From: an uncultured Clostridia bacterium
GTDB lineage: Bacteria > Bacillota > Clostridia > Christensenellales > UBA1242
Reading direction: 5' to 3'
NCBI GenBank assembly: GCA_900554955.1
Contig: USJH01000042.1
Span: forward strand, 1 to 8,581
DNA length: 8,581 nucleotides
Part shown: positions 1 to 5,462 of the stretch, one piece after another
Position numbering within the stretch: the stretch's first letter is position 1
Layout: each line of letters starts with the position of its first letter
Notes under the pieces: generated by a model
Seen by the model: the letters and a program-made list of their open reading frames with translations, nothing else
The model's database searches: none
What the model was told of the DNA's origin: nothing
Translations under genes and position numbers: made by a program

Positions 1-123
1 GGAGGCAATCTTTCCTTTATTAAGCATCTGTTTCCTGAGAACGTTTCTGTGAACCTGTTTGTTCTCAAAAACATATTTGTATATCGCAGACATACCTTTA
101 ATAAATTCTTCGTCGAAAGCCAT
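1..123 (-). CDS. Unrecognised protein, N-terminal 41 residues only
   Basis: The reading frame opens at an ATG at 121-123 and runs off the left edge of the window, so only the first 41 codons are visible. The start is well supported by a perfect AGGAGG ribosome binding site (130-135 on the minus strand) six bases before the ATG, and by a promoter 30-58 bases upstream. The visible peptide starts MAFDEEFIKGMSAIYKYVFE and continues with a basic stretch (KQVHRNVLRKQMLNKGK). It has no signal peptide or membrane segment, so a cytoplasmic protein is likely. The alternation of aromatic and charged residues suggests a helical N-terminus. I do not recognise the family and assign no function. That it is a real gene is fairly sure; what it does is unknown. 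Confidence 0.7.
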   Translation of the reverse strand, partial: MAFDEEFIKGMSAIYKYVFENKQVHRNVLRKQMLNKGKIAS

Positions 124-152
124 TTCTTGCCTCCTATGTATTGGATAATTTA

Positions 153-181
153 AGTGTAACATCTTTTAAACAATATTTCAA
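153..181 (-). promoter_or_regulatory. Sigma-70-type promoter of the partial gene at 1-123
   Basis: On the minus strand, TTGAAA (176-181) is followed by a 17-base spacer and TACACT (153-158). The predicted start of transcription, near 146, leaves a leader of about 23 bases carrying the AGGAGG site. Confidence 0.55.
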
Positions 182-247
182 GATGCAATCCTAAAATAGT
201 TTAATTTTTTTCATATTTCGACAATAACCATAGTTATAAAAACTTAT

Positions 248-272
248 AAAAAAACAACACAAAAGTGCTGTT
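248..272 (-). terminator. Rho-independent terminator of the acetyltransferase gene
   Basis: On the minus strand, AACAGCAC, loop TTTT, GTGTTGTT (253-272, one G-U pair) is followed by a run of T (248-254). The hairpin touches the stop codon at 272-274, so the terminator begins with no gap after the gene. Confidence 0.7.
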
Positions 273-757
273 TAAATTTCTTTACCATAAAACAAGACAA
301 GATCACCATCTTCAACAAAACTTGTTATAAATGTCGTATATCCAAAATGAAGATAAATTGCAAGATTTCTGCTTTCTTTTGCTTCACTTCCAATTGTAAG
401 ATATGAAATGCCCATTTCTTTTGCATATTCTTCTGCCATTTTCACAAGACGTGAAACATGCCCTTGTCCTTCAAACTGTTTTTCAATTCTAAATGCATTC
501 ATATTAGCACGATCTTTCCCATTGCAAAGCATAAGTCGGTTTTTCACTGCCGAGCAATCTGGTGAAAACAAAACACTAATTTGTCCAACAGGGTCACCAT
601 TATGTAAAACAACAAAAGTTGCGGCTTTTCCAGTTTCATTATATTCAATATATTGTTTTTTCCAACGAACCCAACATTCTTCACCATGGTTTTCTATAAT
701 GTCTTTATTCCAAATTTTTTCAAGATCTTCAAGTGTTGCTTTTCGATATTCAAACAT
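272..757 (-). CDS. GNAT-family N-acetyltransferase
   Basis: A 161-residue protein of the GNAT superfamily, which transfers an acetyl group from acetyl-CoA to an amine; the substrate cannot be read from the sequence. Residues 1-15 (MFEYRKATLEDLEKIW) match the first strand and helix of the fold. The central strands are near 46-64 (ATFVVLHNGDPVGQISVLF). Residues 90-105 (RIEKQFEGQGHVSRLV) form motif A, with the pyrophosphate-binding Q94-x-x-G97-x-G99 pattern. Residues 117-141 (ISYLTIGSEAKESRNLAIYLHFGY) form the usual motif B, with the N-A-x-x-Y-x-x-x-GY ending. The start at 757 is chosen because AAGGAG lies just upstream. The frame stays open to 853, but that extension would translate the mscL terminator hairpin, so it is not used. 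The gene lies 76 bases after mscL and has its own terminator. It is probably cytoplasmic. The family is near certain; the specific role is unknown. Confidence 0.9.
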   Translation of the reverse strand: MFEYRKATLEDLEKIWNKDIIENHGEECWVRWKKQYIEYNETGKAATFVVLHNGDPVGQISVLFSPDCSAVKNRLMLCNGKDRANMNAFRIEKQFEGQGHVSRLVKMAEEYAKEMGISYLTIGSEAKESRNLAIYLHFGYTTFITSFVEDGDLVLFYGKEI

Positions 758-800
758 ATTGTTACTCCTTGTAATTTTCAGCATTTTAACATATATAACA

Positions 801-828
801 AAAAAAAGCCTAGAAAATTCTAGACTTT
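801..828 (-). terminator. Rho-independent terminator of mscL
   Basis: On the minus strand, AAAGTCTAGA, loop ATTT, TCTAGGCTTT (805-828, one G-U pair) is followed by a T-run from 807 down to 801. It starts five bases after the mscL stop codon. Confidence 0.75.
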
Positions 829-833
829 TTAAA

Positions 834-1466
834 TTATTTATTTTCGGTTTCAACTTTTGCTTCTTGAACTTTCTCTGTTGTTTGAGCTTTCAAAAGATCA
901 CGAATATCACGAAGAACATCTGCATCTGTTTCAACTTTTGCTTTTTCTGCTTCAAGACGAGCTTCTTCAGCCTTTTTTGCTTCTTCCTTTTCTTTTCTTA
1001 ATGCAAGCAATCCAGCTTTATATGCAATGCGGTCTTTTTTGTCATATCCACGAGCTTTAAGTTCTTTCTTTTCTTCCTTTGTTGGAGATGCTTTTTCAAT
1101 GTCTTTTACTGTTTTTTTGAACATTTCACTGCTCTTCATTGCAACTTTCAAAATAACAAACAATGTGAAAGCGATGATAAAGAAATTGATAATTGCTGTG
1201 ATAAATGCACCCCAGTCAATATAAATTGATTTTGTAAGATCAATTTGACCTTCAGCATCTCTAACAACCTTTAAAAATGTATATGCTTTTTCAAGTCCGT
1301 TTTCACCACCGATTGACAAAAGCATATTGATAAGCGGCATTATAATTTTGTTTGTAAATGCATTTACAATCGCATTAAATGCGCCACCAATGATAACACC
1401 AACAGCCATGTCAAGAATGTTTCCACGGCTTATGAATGCTTTAAAATCACTAAAAAACTTTTTCAT
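834..1466 (-). CDS. mscL: Large-conductance mechanosensitive channel MscL, with an extended C-terminal tail
   Basis: MscL is an inner-membrane channel that opens under membrane tension and lets solutes out during hypo-osmotic shock. This 210-residue protein begins with the amphipathic N-terminal helix (MKKFFSDFKAFISRGNILDM). TM1, the pore helix, follows at about 18-46, with the conserved small-residue pattern AVGVIIGGAFNAIVNAF. A periplasmic loop covers about 50-80, and TM2 is near 84-108 (WGAFITAIINFFIIAFTLFV). The closing helix of the family is at 184-192 (VLRDIRDLL). Typical MscL proteins have about 130-150 residues; the extra length is a Lys/Glu/Ala-rich stretch at about 111-180 between TM2 and the closing helix, plus a charged tail after it. 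The start is set by AGAAGGTGA upstream of the ATG. A consensus promoter precedes the gene and a hairpin terminator follows, so it is probably transcribed alone. Identity is very secure. Confidence 0.96.
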   Translation of the reverse strand: MKKFFSDFKAFISRGNILDMAVGVIIGGAFNAIVNAFTNKIIMPLINMLLSIGGENGLEKAYTFLKVVRDAEGQIDLTKSIYIDWGAFITAIINFFIIAFTLFVILKVAMKSSEMFKKTVKDIEKASPTKEEKKELKARGYDKKDRIAYKAGLLALRKEKEEAKKAEEARLEAEKAKVETDADVLRDIRDLLKAQTTEKVQEAKVETENK

Positions 1467-1498
1467 TTGTTCACCTTCTATAAATTTTTATCGCACAT

Positions 1499-1527
1499 AT
1501 TATAGCAAACAAAAGTGTCACAATCAA
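1499..1527 (-). promoter_or_regulatory. Sigma-70-type promoter of mscL
   Basis: On the minus strand, TTGATT (1522-1527), a 17-base spacer and a perfect TATAAT (1499-1504). Transcription would start near 1492, about 26 bases before the mscL ATG. Confidence 0.75.
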
Positions 1528-1543
1528 CTGTTTTTTAAAAGTG

Positions 1544-1562
1544 ATTTAATTTTAAATTAAAT
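1544..1562 (-). terminator. Weak AT-only hairpin at the end of the SHOCT gene
   Basis: A perfect inverted repeat, ATTTAATT-TTA-AATTAAAT, spans the stop codon of the gene ending at 1557. It has no G-C pairs and only a short T-run follows, so it would be a weak terminator; some read-through into mscL, whose promoter lies just downstream, is possible. Confidence 0.3.
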
Positions 1563-2477
1563 GCATTTTCGCTTTAATTCTTGATATTCTTGATCGTTTA
1601 TAAGCCCTGCTTTTCTAAGTTCTTCAAGTTGCATAAGCTGTTCTGCAAGTGAAACAAAATTCAATTCTTCTTTACTTTTGTCGCTTCTATCTTCTTTCAC
1701 CTTTCTTAATTGTTCTTTTTGGAAATTTGTTAAAATTTCATCAGATTGGCTATTTTTCCTTGCATCAGCACATAACGATTGATTATGTTGAGAATTAAAT
1801 GAACCTTGCGTTTGAATTTGATTTCCTTGGTTTTGAGCTGAACTTTGCGGAAAATATGAATTGTCATAATCTTGGCCACCAGCACTTGTCATATTTGAAA
1901 AACGATGAATTTCACAAGCATCAAGATTCATGTTGAATGCACCATTGTCAGCATTGTTTTGACCATTTTTAGTTTGAAGAGCCTGCTTTGATTTCTTTTT
2001 ATGCTCTTTAAGTTCTTTAAAAACACAATAAAAACAACCAGCAGAAAGAACAAGCGATAAAGCACCAAGCCCGATAACTCCCCATGTATATTGCGAAGGA
2101 ACATAGCTTATAAACGAAGAAATGATACCCATTATAGAGATAAGAGCAATCACACAATAAAATATGATTGCAGAAATAAGCGAAACCTTATATGCAGAAA
2201 ATTTTTCTTCATTTCTGTGAGCAATGAAAAGCTCCTTCAAGCTTATCACACCACCAATACACCCGAAAAATATGAAAAATCCAGCAACAACCAAAAGCCC
2301 ACCAACTTTTGGGGTCATTGTGCCAATTGTAACATAGTTAATGTTAAGGGTTATATATCCCATATATGCCCCAAAACCAAGCGATAAAACCGCAAGAGCA
2401 AATGTTAAAATTGCTGACAAAATTATTCTTCCACGTTTTACTTTATCTTTTTTTATTCGTTTCATTGTTCCACCCAT
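1557..2477 (-). CDS. Four-helix membrane protein with C-terminal SHOCT domain
   Basis: A 306-residue predicted membrane protein. A basic N-terminus (residues 1-17) precedes four hydrophobic segments at about 18-42, 58-82, 98-124 and 133-153. By the positive-inside rule both ends should face the cytoplasm. Residues 154-270 form a hydrophilic linker rich in Gln, Asn and Ser, probably disordered. The last 30 residues (277-306, with LMQLEELRKAGLINDQEYQE) are a SHOCT domain, a short helical hairpin often found at protein ends and thought to mediate oligomerisation. No catalytic motif is seen, so no function is assigned. The start at 2477 has AAAGGA five bases upstream; an ATG four codons later (2465) is also possible. 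No strong promoter is visible in the 64 bases before it. The plus-strand gene at 3246 has the same architecture. Gene and domain call are secure; the role is unknown. Confidence 0.85.
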   Translation of the reverse strand: MGGTMKRIKKDKVKRGRIILSAILTFALAVLSLGFGAYMGYITLNINYVTIGTMTPKVGGLLVVAGFFIFFGCIGGVISLKELFIAHRNEEKFSAYKVSLISAIIFYCVIALISIMGIISSFISYVPSQYTWGVIGLGALSLVLSAGCFYCVFKELKEHKKKSKQALQTKNGQNNADNGAFNMNLDACEIHRFSNMTSAGGQDYDNSYFPQSSAQNQGNQIQTQGSFNSQHNQSLCADARKNSQSDEILTNFQKEQLRKVKEDRSDKSKEELNFVSLAEQLMQLEELRKAGLINDQEYQELKRKCI

Positions 2478-2541
2478 TTTTTCCTTTTAACTTTAGTTTT
2501 TCTCAAATTCGCAAAAAATATGTATTATTTTAAGCAAAAAG

Positions 2542-2560
2542 AAAAAGGGCTCAAAAGCCC
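2542..2560 (-). terminator. Rho-independent terminator after rlmH
   Basis: On the minus strand, GGGCT-TTTG-AGCCC (2547-2560) is followed by TTTTTCTTTTT (2536-2546). It is the most GC-rich hairpin of the rlmH to SHOCT gap. It lies 58 bases after the rlmH stop codon, beyond the tandem palindromes. Confidence 0.8.
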
Positions 2561-2577
2561 AATTTTTCTAACATTAG

Positions 2578-2613
2578 AGGTGCTATGTCTGACATAGGTG
2601 TTATGTGTGACAT
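2578..2613. repeat. Two contiguous 18-bp direct repeats, each centred on a palindrome
   Basis: Positions 2578-2595 and 2596-2613 are back-to-back copies of an 18-bp unit of the form AGGTGyTATGTsTGACAT, identical at 16 of 18 positions. Each holds an inverted repeat: CTATGTC-T-GACATAG at 2583-2597, and TGTTATGT-GTG-ACATAACA at 2599-2617, which reaches the last base before the rlmH stop codon. They lie between the rlmH stop and its terminator. They could form two small stem-loops in the 3' end of the rlmH mRNA, or bind a dimeric protein; the sequence does not show which. Confidence 0.7.
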
Positions 2614-2617
2614 AACA

Positions 2618-3079
2618 TTATTTATGATATGGAAGACCAGCAGAAATTGTAAATGCTCTATAAATTTGTTCAAGCAAAACAACCCTGAAAAGTTGATGTG
2701 GAAAAGTTATCTTTCCAAAAGACACGCATTTATTTGCTTGTCTTTTAAACTCTTCACTCACTCCGTTCGAGCCGCCAATAACAAAACTAATCTCACTTGT
2801 GCCTGCACTTTTAAGTGTGTCAAGCATGTTTGAAAGCTCTTCACTTGAAACTTCTTGTTTGCACCTGTCAAGCAAAATTATAAAGCCCCTGCATGCATTT
2901 TTAAGCCTTTCACTTTCAATTTCAATTTTCTTTTCAATGCTTTGCTCTTTGCTTTCTTCTGCAACTTCGACAATTTGAAGTTTGCAAAATTTTGACAAAC
3001 GTTTAGAATATTCGCTGATTGCATCTGTAAAAAACTTTTCCTTTATTGTTCCGACACAAACAATATTAACTTTAAGCAT
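2618..3079 (-). CDS. rlmH: 23S rRNA (pseudouridine-1915-N3)-methyltransferase RlmH
   Basis: RlmH methylates N3 of pseudouridine 1915 in helix 69 of 23S rRNA, using S-adenosylmethionine, on the assembled 70S ribosome. The 153-residue length is that of the family (about 155-160). It is a small SPOUT (knotted) enzyme. The first strand is MLKVNIVCVG, followed by the conserved K-x-x-x-Y-x-K-R-L region (residues 14-28). Strand FIILLD (66-71) leads to the SAM site, with ISFVIGGSNG at 97-106. The C-terminal signature ITFPHQLFRVVLLEQIYRA (124-142) ends in PYHK, as in the family. The start has AGGAG upstream. It is a widespread chromosomal gene, usually in single copy. Here it appears to be transcribed alone, with a possible promoter at 3101-3130, and is followed by the tandem palindromes and a hairpin terminator. 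Identity is very secure. Confidence 0.96.
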   Translation of the reverse strand: MLKVNIVCVGTIKEKFFTDAISEYSKRLSKFCKLQIVEVAEESKEQSIEKKIEIESERLKNACRGFIILLDRCKQEVSSEELSNMLDTLKSAGTSEISFVIGGSNGVSEEFKRQANKCVSFGKITFPHQLFRVVLLEQIYRAFTISAGLPYHK

Positions 3080-3100
3080 ATTTCCACTCCTAATGGTCTT

Positions 3101-3130
3101 ATTATGTCACATTAATCAGCATTTTCACAA
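3101..3130 (-). promoter_or_regulatory. Possible promoter of rlmH
   Basis: On the minus strand, TTGTGA (3125-3130), an 18-base spacer and CATAAT (3101-3106). Each box has one or two mismatches to consensus, so this is moderate evidence. A perfect 8-bp inverted repeat (3122-3144, TTTTCACA/TGTGAAAA) overlaps the -35 box. Confidence 0.4.
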
Positions 3131-3187
3131 CAAAAATGTGAAAAAAATCAGCAAAATGCAAAAAATTGTATAATTTTTCGAATTTAT

Positions 3188-3217
3188 TTGACATATGATG
3201 TTGTAATAGCCTATCAT
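3188..3217 (+). promoter_or_regulatory. Promoter of the plus-strand SHOCT gene
   Basis: A perfect TTGACA (3188-3193), an 18-base spacer and TATCAT (3212-3217). The expected start near 3224 gives a leader of about 22 bases that carries AAAGGAGA. Confidence 0.65.
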
Positions 3218-3245
3218 AAAAACATCAATAAAAGGAGAAAAAATC

Positions 3246-3881
3246 ATGAATAATAAAAGAACTTTATCAAAAGCAGGTTCAATTGTAAGCATTGTTTCTT
3301 GGAGTATTAACATTCTTTTATACATTTACCTTGGATATGTGTTATTGGTTCTCATTTCTTTAATAAATGCTTCTGGTTCAGGTGCAGATGCTTCTGCAGT
3401 AGCAGCTATAATTTCAACAGTTGTTGCTTCACTTGTAATTTCAATTGTGCTTCTTATCTATTCTATAAGAATTTTGAAGTTTACAAAGCTTGATGCAAAA
3501 GAATTTGTTGCAAAGAAAGGAACAATCATTGCAATTGCTGTTATCAACATTCTTAATGCTCTTTACGGCCTCTTCTCACTGATCGGTTCTGAATTTGATT
3601 GGACATCTGCTGTTTCAATCATTATTTCTCTTGGACTTCTTGCTTCTGCAGTTTTGTTAATTGTTGACTTTGTAAAGTGTCAAAAAGAAGCTCAAGCAGA
3701 AAAACTTGCAGAAAAAGCTGCTGCAACTGCTGAACAAGAAAACACAACACAAACAGTTGTTGATGTTCAAGTTAAAGAAGAATCTGTTGAAGACAAGATT
3801 GAAAAGCTCAACAAAATGAAAGCTGATGGCCTTATCACTGAAGATGAGTATAATCAAATGAAATCGGACCTTCTTAAATAG
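3246..3881 (+). CDS. Four-helix membrane protein with C-terminal SHOCT domain (second copy of this architecture)
   Basis: A 211-residue predicted membrane protein, the only plus-strand gene here. Hydrophobic segments lie at about 11-42, 50-77, 92-114 and 120-143. A cytoplasmic Ala/Glu/Lys/Gln-rich stretch (145-180) follows, probably helical and then disordered. The SHOCT domain is at 181-211 (VEDKIEKLNKMKADGLITED and on to the end). Helix pattern and C-terminal domain match the protein at 1557-2477, but the sequences differ and the linker is far shorter; common descent of the membrane parts is possible but not shown. The start is fixed by AAAGGAG nine bases before the ATG, downstream of a perfect TTGACA. 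It is divergent from rlmH and convergent with the repeat-protein gene at 3925. No catalytic motif is seen and the function is unknown. Confidence 0.87.
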   Translation: MNNKRTLSKAGSIVSIVSWSINILLYIYLGYVLLVLISLINASGSGADASAVAAIISTVVASLVISIVLLIYSIRILKFTKLDAKEFVAKKGTIIAIAVINILNALYGLFSLIGSEFDWTSAVSIIISLGLLASAVLLIVDFVKCQKEAQAEKLAEKAAATAEQENTTQTVVDVQVKEESVEDKIEKLNKMKADGLITEDEYNQMKSDLLK

Positions 3882-3895
3882 AAAACTTAAACAAA

Positions 3896-3926
3896 AAAAA
3901 TCCACCGGTATAACCGATGGATTTTT
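3896..3926. terminator. Bidirectional Rho-independent terminator between convergent genes
   Basis: The arms AAAAATCCACCGGT (3896-3909) and ACCGATGGATTTTT (3913-3926) enclose the loop ATA. The one mismatch (3905 with 3917) is C-A in plus-strand RNA but a G-U pair in minus-strand RNA, so the stem is better for the minus-strand gene. T-runs are present in both directions. The stop codon of the minus-strand gene (3925-3927) overlaps the stem edge. Confidence 0.8.
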
Positions 3927-4797
3927 ATTTTTCTTTTGAAACTTCTTCCGTTGCTCTTTCCTTTAATTGAATAAGGTGAACCTTATCAAACCAACGTTGC
4001 GCATCATATGAATCAAAATTATTTTCAATGTGAAAATTTCTTTCTTCTTCAAATTTTTTCCATTGTGAATTCAATTCTCCATCAATGTTTAAAATATAAA
4101 ATTTCCCACCAACATTTCTAAGACTTTGTAAATCTTCATATGGTTCATCTTCTCTTCCACAAACAGCAATAGAACCACCAACCCTTTCAAGTTTTGGAAG
4201 TGATGTATATGCATTTGGAAGTATGATATGTCCCCTAACGCATTTAAGATCTGGAAAAGCTTGTTCAAAGTTTCCTTCAATAGCAGTAAGGCTTCCACCA
4301 ATATTTTCTATCCCCTTATAATTTCCTCCAGAAACAATAAGTTCAAAATCACCAAAAACATATCGTGGCATAACATTTTTAACACCAAGACTAGACAAAT
4401 TTCCAAAAAGAACAGTGTGTCCTTTAACCGGGAATTCGTCAAAACAAATTTCTTCAGGTTTACAATCTGCAACTTTACAAATATAATTTATAAGATCTTG
4501 GTTTTTACTGCAAATTTTTAAAATTTTACATCTCAAATCCAAACTAACATCAGAAAGGTCAACATCAAAAGGATTAAATAAGGCATCAACAAGTTCTTTT
4601 TCATATCCATTAAGTCTGTTATTTTTACAAAGATTGATATAAAAACCAGCATGCTCATTGAAATAAGCATCAACTAATTCCTCAAACTTTTTGGCATATT
4701 TATCATCAGCCTTTCTTTCTTCATGTCTTCTGTTTTGATCTTTGTTATAATCAATAACATATTTAATTCCGCTTTTAATTTTATCAAATAAACCCAT
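3925..4797 (-). CDS. Unrecognised protein with LRR-like, probable solenoid, repeats
   Basis: A 290-residue, probably cytoplasmic protein with no signal peptide or membrane segment. Residues 1-45 are highly charged and helical (MGLFDKIKSGIKYVIDYNKD, then an Arg/Lys/Glu/Asp-rich run). Residues 46-125 look helical and contain five cysteines. From about 131 to 237 there are degenerate repeats of roughly 20 residues with the core hydrophobic-x-x-V/I-G/R-G followed by a short strand: GIENIGG (162-168), DLKCVRG (183-189), KLERVGG (202-208) and SLRNVGG (225-231). This resembles leucine-rich or receptor-L-domain solenoids, a fold that usually binds other proteins; that is inference. A charged tail (240-290) closes it. 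The start is supported by GGAGG nine bases before the ATG, and a near-consensus promoter lies upstream. The family is not recognised and no enzyme motif is seen. Confidence 0.82.
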   Translation of the reverse strand: MGLFDKIKSGIKYVIDYNKDQNRRHEERKADDKYAKKFEELVDAYFNEHAGFYINLCKNNRLNGYEKELVDALFNPFDVDLSDVSLDLRCKILKICSKNQDLINYICKVADCKPEEICFDEFPVKGHTVLFGNLSSLGVKNVMPRYVFGDFELIVSGGNYKGIENIGGSLTAIEGNFEQAFPDLKCVRGHIILPNAYTSLPKLERVGGSIAVCGREDEPYEDLQSLRNVGGKFYILNIDGELNSQWKKFEEERNFHIENNFDSYDAQRWFDKVHLIQLKERATEEVSKEK

Positions 4798-4824
4798 ATA
4801 AATTCCTCCGAATTTGATGATATT

Positions 4825-4853
4825 AGTATAGCACCGCCCAATTCAATTGTCAA
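4825..4853 (-). promoter_or_regulatory. Strong promoter of the repeat-protein gene
   Basis: On the minus strand, TTGACA (4848-4853), a 17-base spacer and TATACT (4825-4830), one base from full consensus. Transcription would start near 4818, about 21 bases before the ATG. A perfect 12-bp palindrome, GTCAATATTGAC (4849-4860), covers most of the -35 box and could be an operator. Confidence 0.8.
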
Positions 4854-4882
4854 TATTGACCTTTTTCAAACATAAACACAAT

Positions 4883-4911
4883 AAAAAAACACGTTCAAAA
4901 CGTGTTTTTTT
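4883..4911. terminator. Rho-independent terminator of the nrdDG operon
   Basis: The arms AAAAAAACACGT (4883-4894) and ACGTGTTTTTTT (4900-4911) enclose the loop TCAAA. The hairpin is symmetrical, with an A-run and a T-run, so it could work on both strands; it lies 13 bases after the nrdG stop codon. Confidence 0.85.
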
Positions 4912-4924
4912 ATCTGTATTTTGA

Positions 4925-5449
4925 TTATTCCATATAAAGAACAACTTTGCCTTGTTTTCTGCTTTCTTTAACGTCAATGATACGTTGATTTCTTGACCCA
5001 CGAAATTTGAGTGAAATATCTTTAAGGTCATTAACAAACGGTCCATCAACCAAAACATCATAGTTGTCAAGCAAAAAGTCGGTTTTATCTGTATATGCTC
5101 TGCCACCAGGAACAAAATCCTTGTCAAAAATATATCCAGAATAGCACCATATATCTTTTTTAGAGCCAAATTTCTCTCTGAAACGTTTAACAAGATTATA
5201 AATGCCTTGTTGATTGTTTGGGTGCATTGGCTCTCCACCAAGAAGTGTTAAGCCCCTGATATATGAAGGTTCACACATTTTTAAAATCTGATCTTCAACT
5301 TCACTTGTGAAAGGCTTTCCAAAATTGAAATCCCATGCTTCTTGGTTGAAACAATTTTTGCAATGATGTGTGCAACCTGAAACAAACAACGAGATTCGAA
5401 CTCCTTGTCCGTTTGCTATATCTGTATCTTTAATGGTTGCATAATTCAT
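4925..5449 (-). CDS. nrdG: Anaerobic ribonucleotide reductase-activating protein NrdG
   Basis: NrdG is a radical-SAM enzyme. With a [4Fe-4S] cluster and S-adenosylmethionine it generates the glycyl radical on NrdD, its partner encoded just upstream. The protein has 174 residues, near the family's 150-175. The cluster motif C-x3-C-x2-C is at C26, C30 and C33 (SGCTHHCKNC), preceded by GQGVRISLFVSGC. LTLLGGEPMHP is the glycine-rich SAM-contact motif that follows in this family, and WCYSGY is a further family motif. The start at 5449 is chosen because AGGAG (5457-5461) lies seven bases before it and the protein begins at the usual N-terminus (MNYATIKDTDIANGQGVRIS). The frame is open to 5548, but that part overlaps nrdD and lacks family similarity. 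The gap to nrdD is ten bases and the nrdG ribosome binding site overlaps the nrdD stop codon, so translation is probably coupled. Very secure. Confidence 0.96.
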   Translation of the reverse strand: MNYATIKDTDIANGQGVRISLFVSGCTHHCKNCFNQEAWDFNFGKPFTSEVEDQILKMCEPSYIRGLTLLGGEPMHPNNQQGIYNLVKRFREKFGSKKDIWCYSGYIFDKDFVPGGRAYTDKTDFLLDNYDVLVDGPFVNDLKDISLKFRGSRNQRIIDVKESRKQGKVVLYME

Positions 5450-5456
5450 TTTATTG

Positions 5457-5462
5457 CTCCTA
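5457..5462 (-). promoter_or_regulatory. nrdG ribosome binding site overlapping the nrdD stop codon
   Basis: On the minus strand, TAGGAG (5457-5462) holds both the TAG stop of nrdD (5460-5462) and the AGGAG site of nrdG. This fixes the nrdG start at 5449 and suggests that ribosomes finishing nrdD start nrdG. Confidence 0.75.

Noticed and set aside
224..237. Inverted repeat ATAAC-CATA-GTTAT between the acetyltransferase and the partial gene
   Set aside because: Five-base AT-rich arms are expected by chance in such a sequence, and it is not placed at a promoter or gene end.
758..853. N-terminal extension of the acetyltransferase to an ATG at 853
   Set aside because: It would translate the mscL terminator, has no family similarity and no good ribosome binding site; the ATG at 757 has AAGGAG and begins at the normal GNAT N-terminus.
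408..1001. Long plus-strand frame across the acetyltransferase and mscL
   Set aside because: It lies opposite two well-supported genes and their terminator, is unusually rich in Phe, Cys and Ser, and has no ribosome binding site or recognisable domain.
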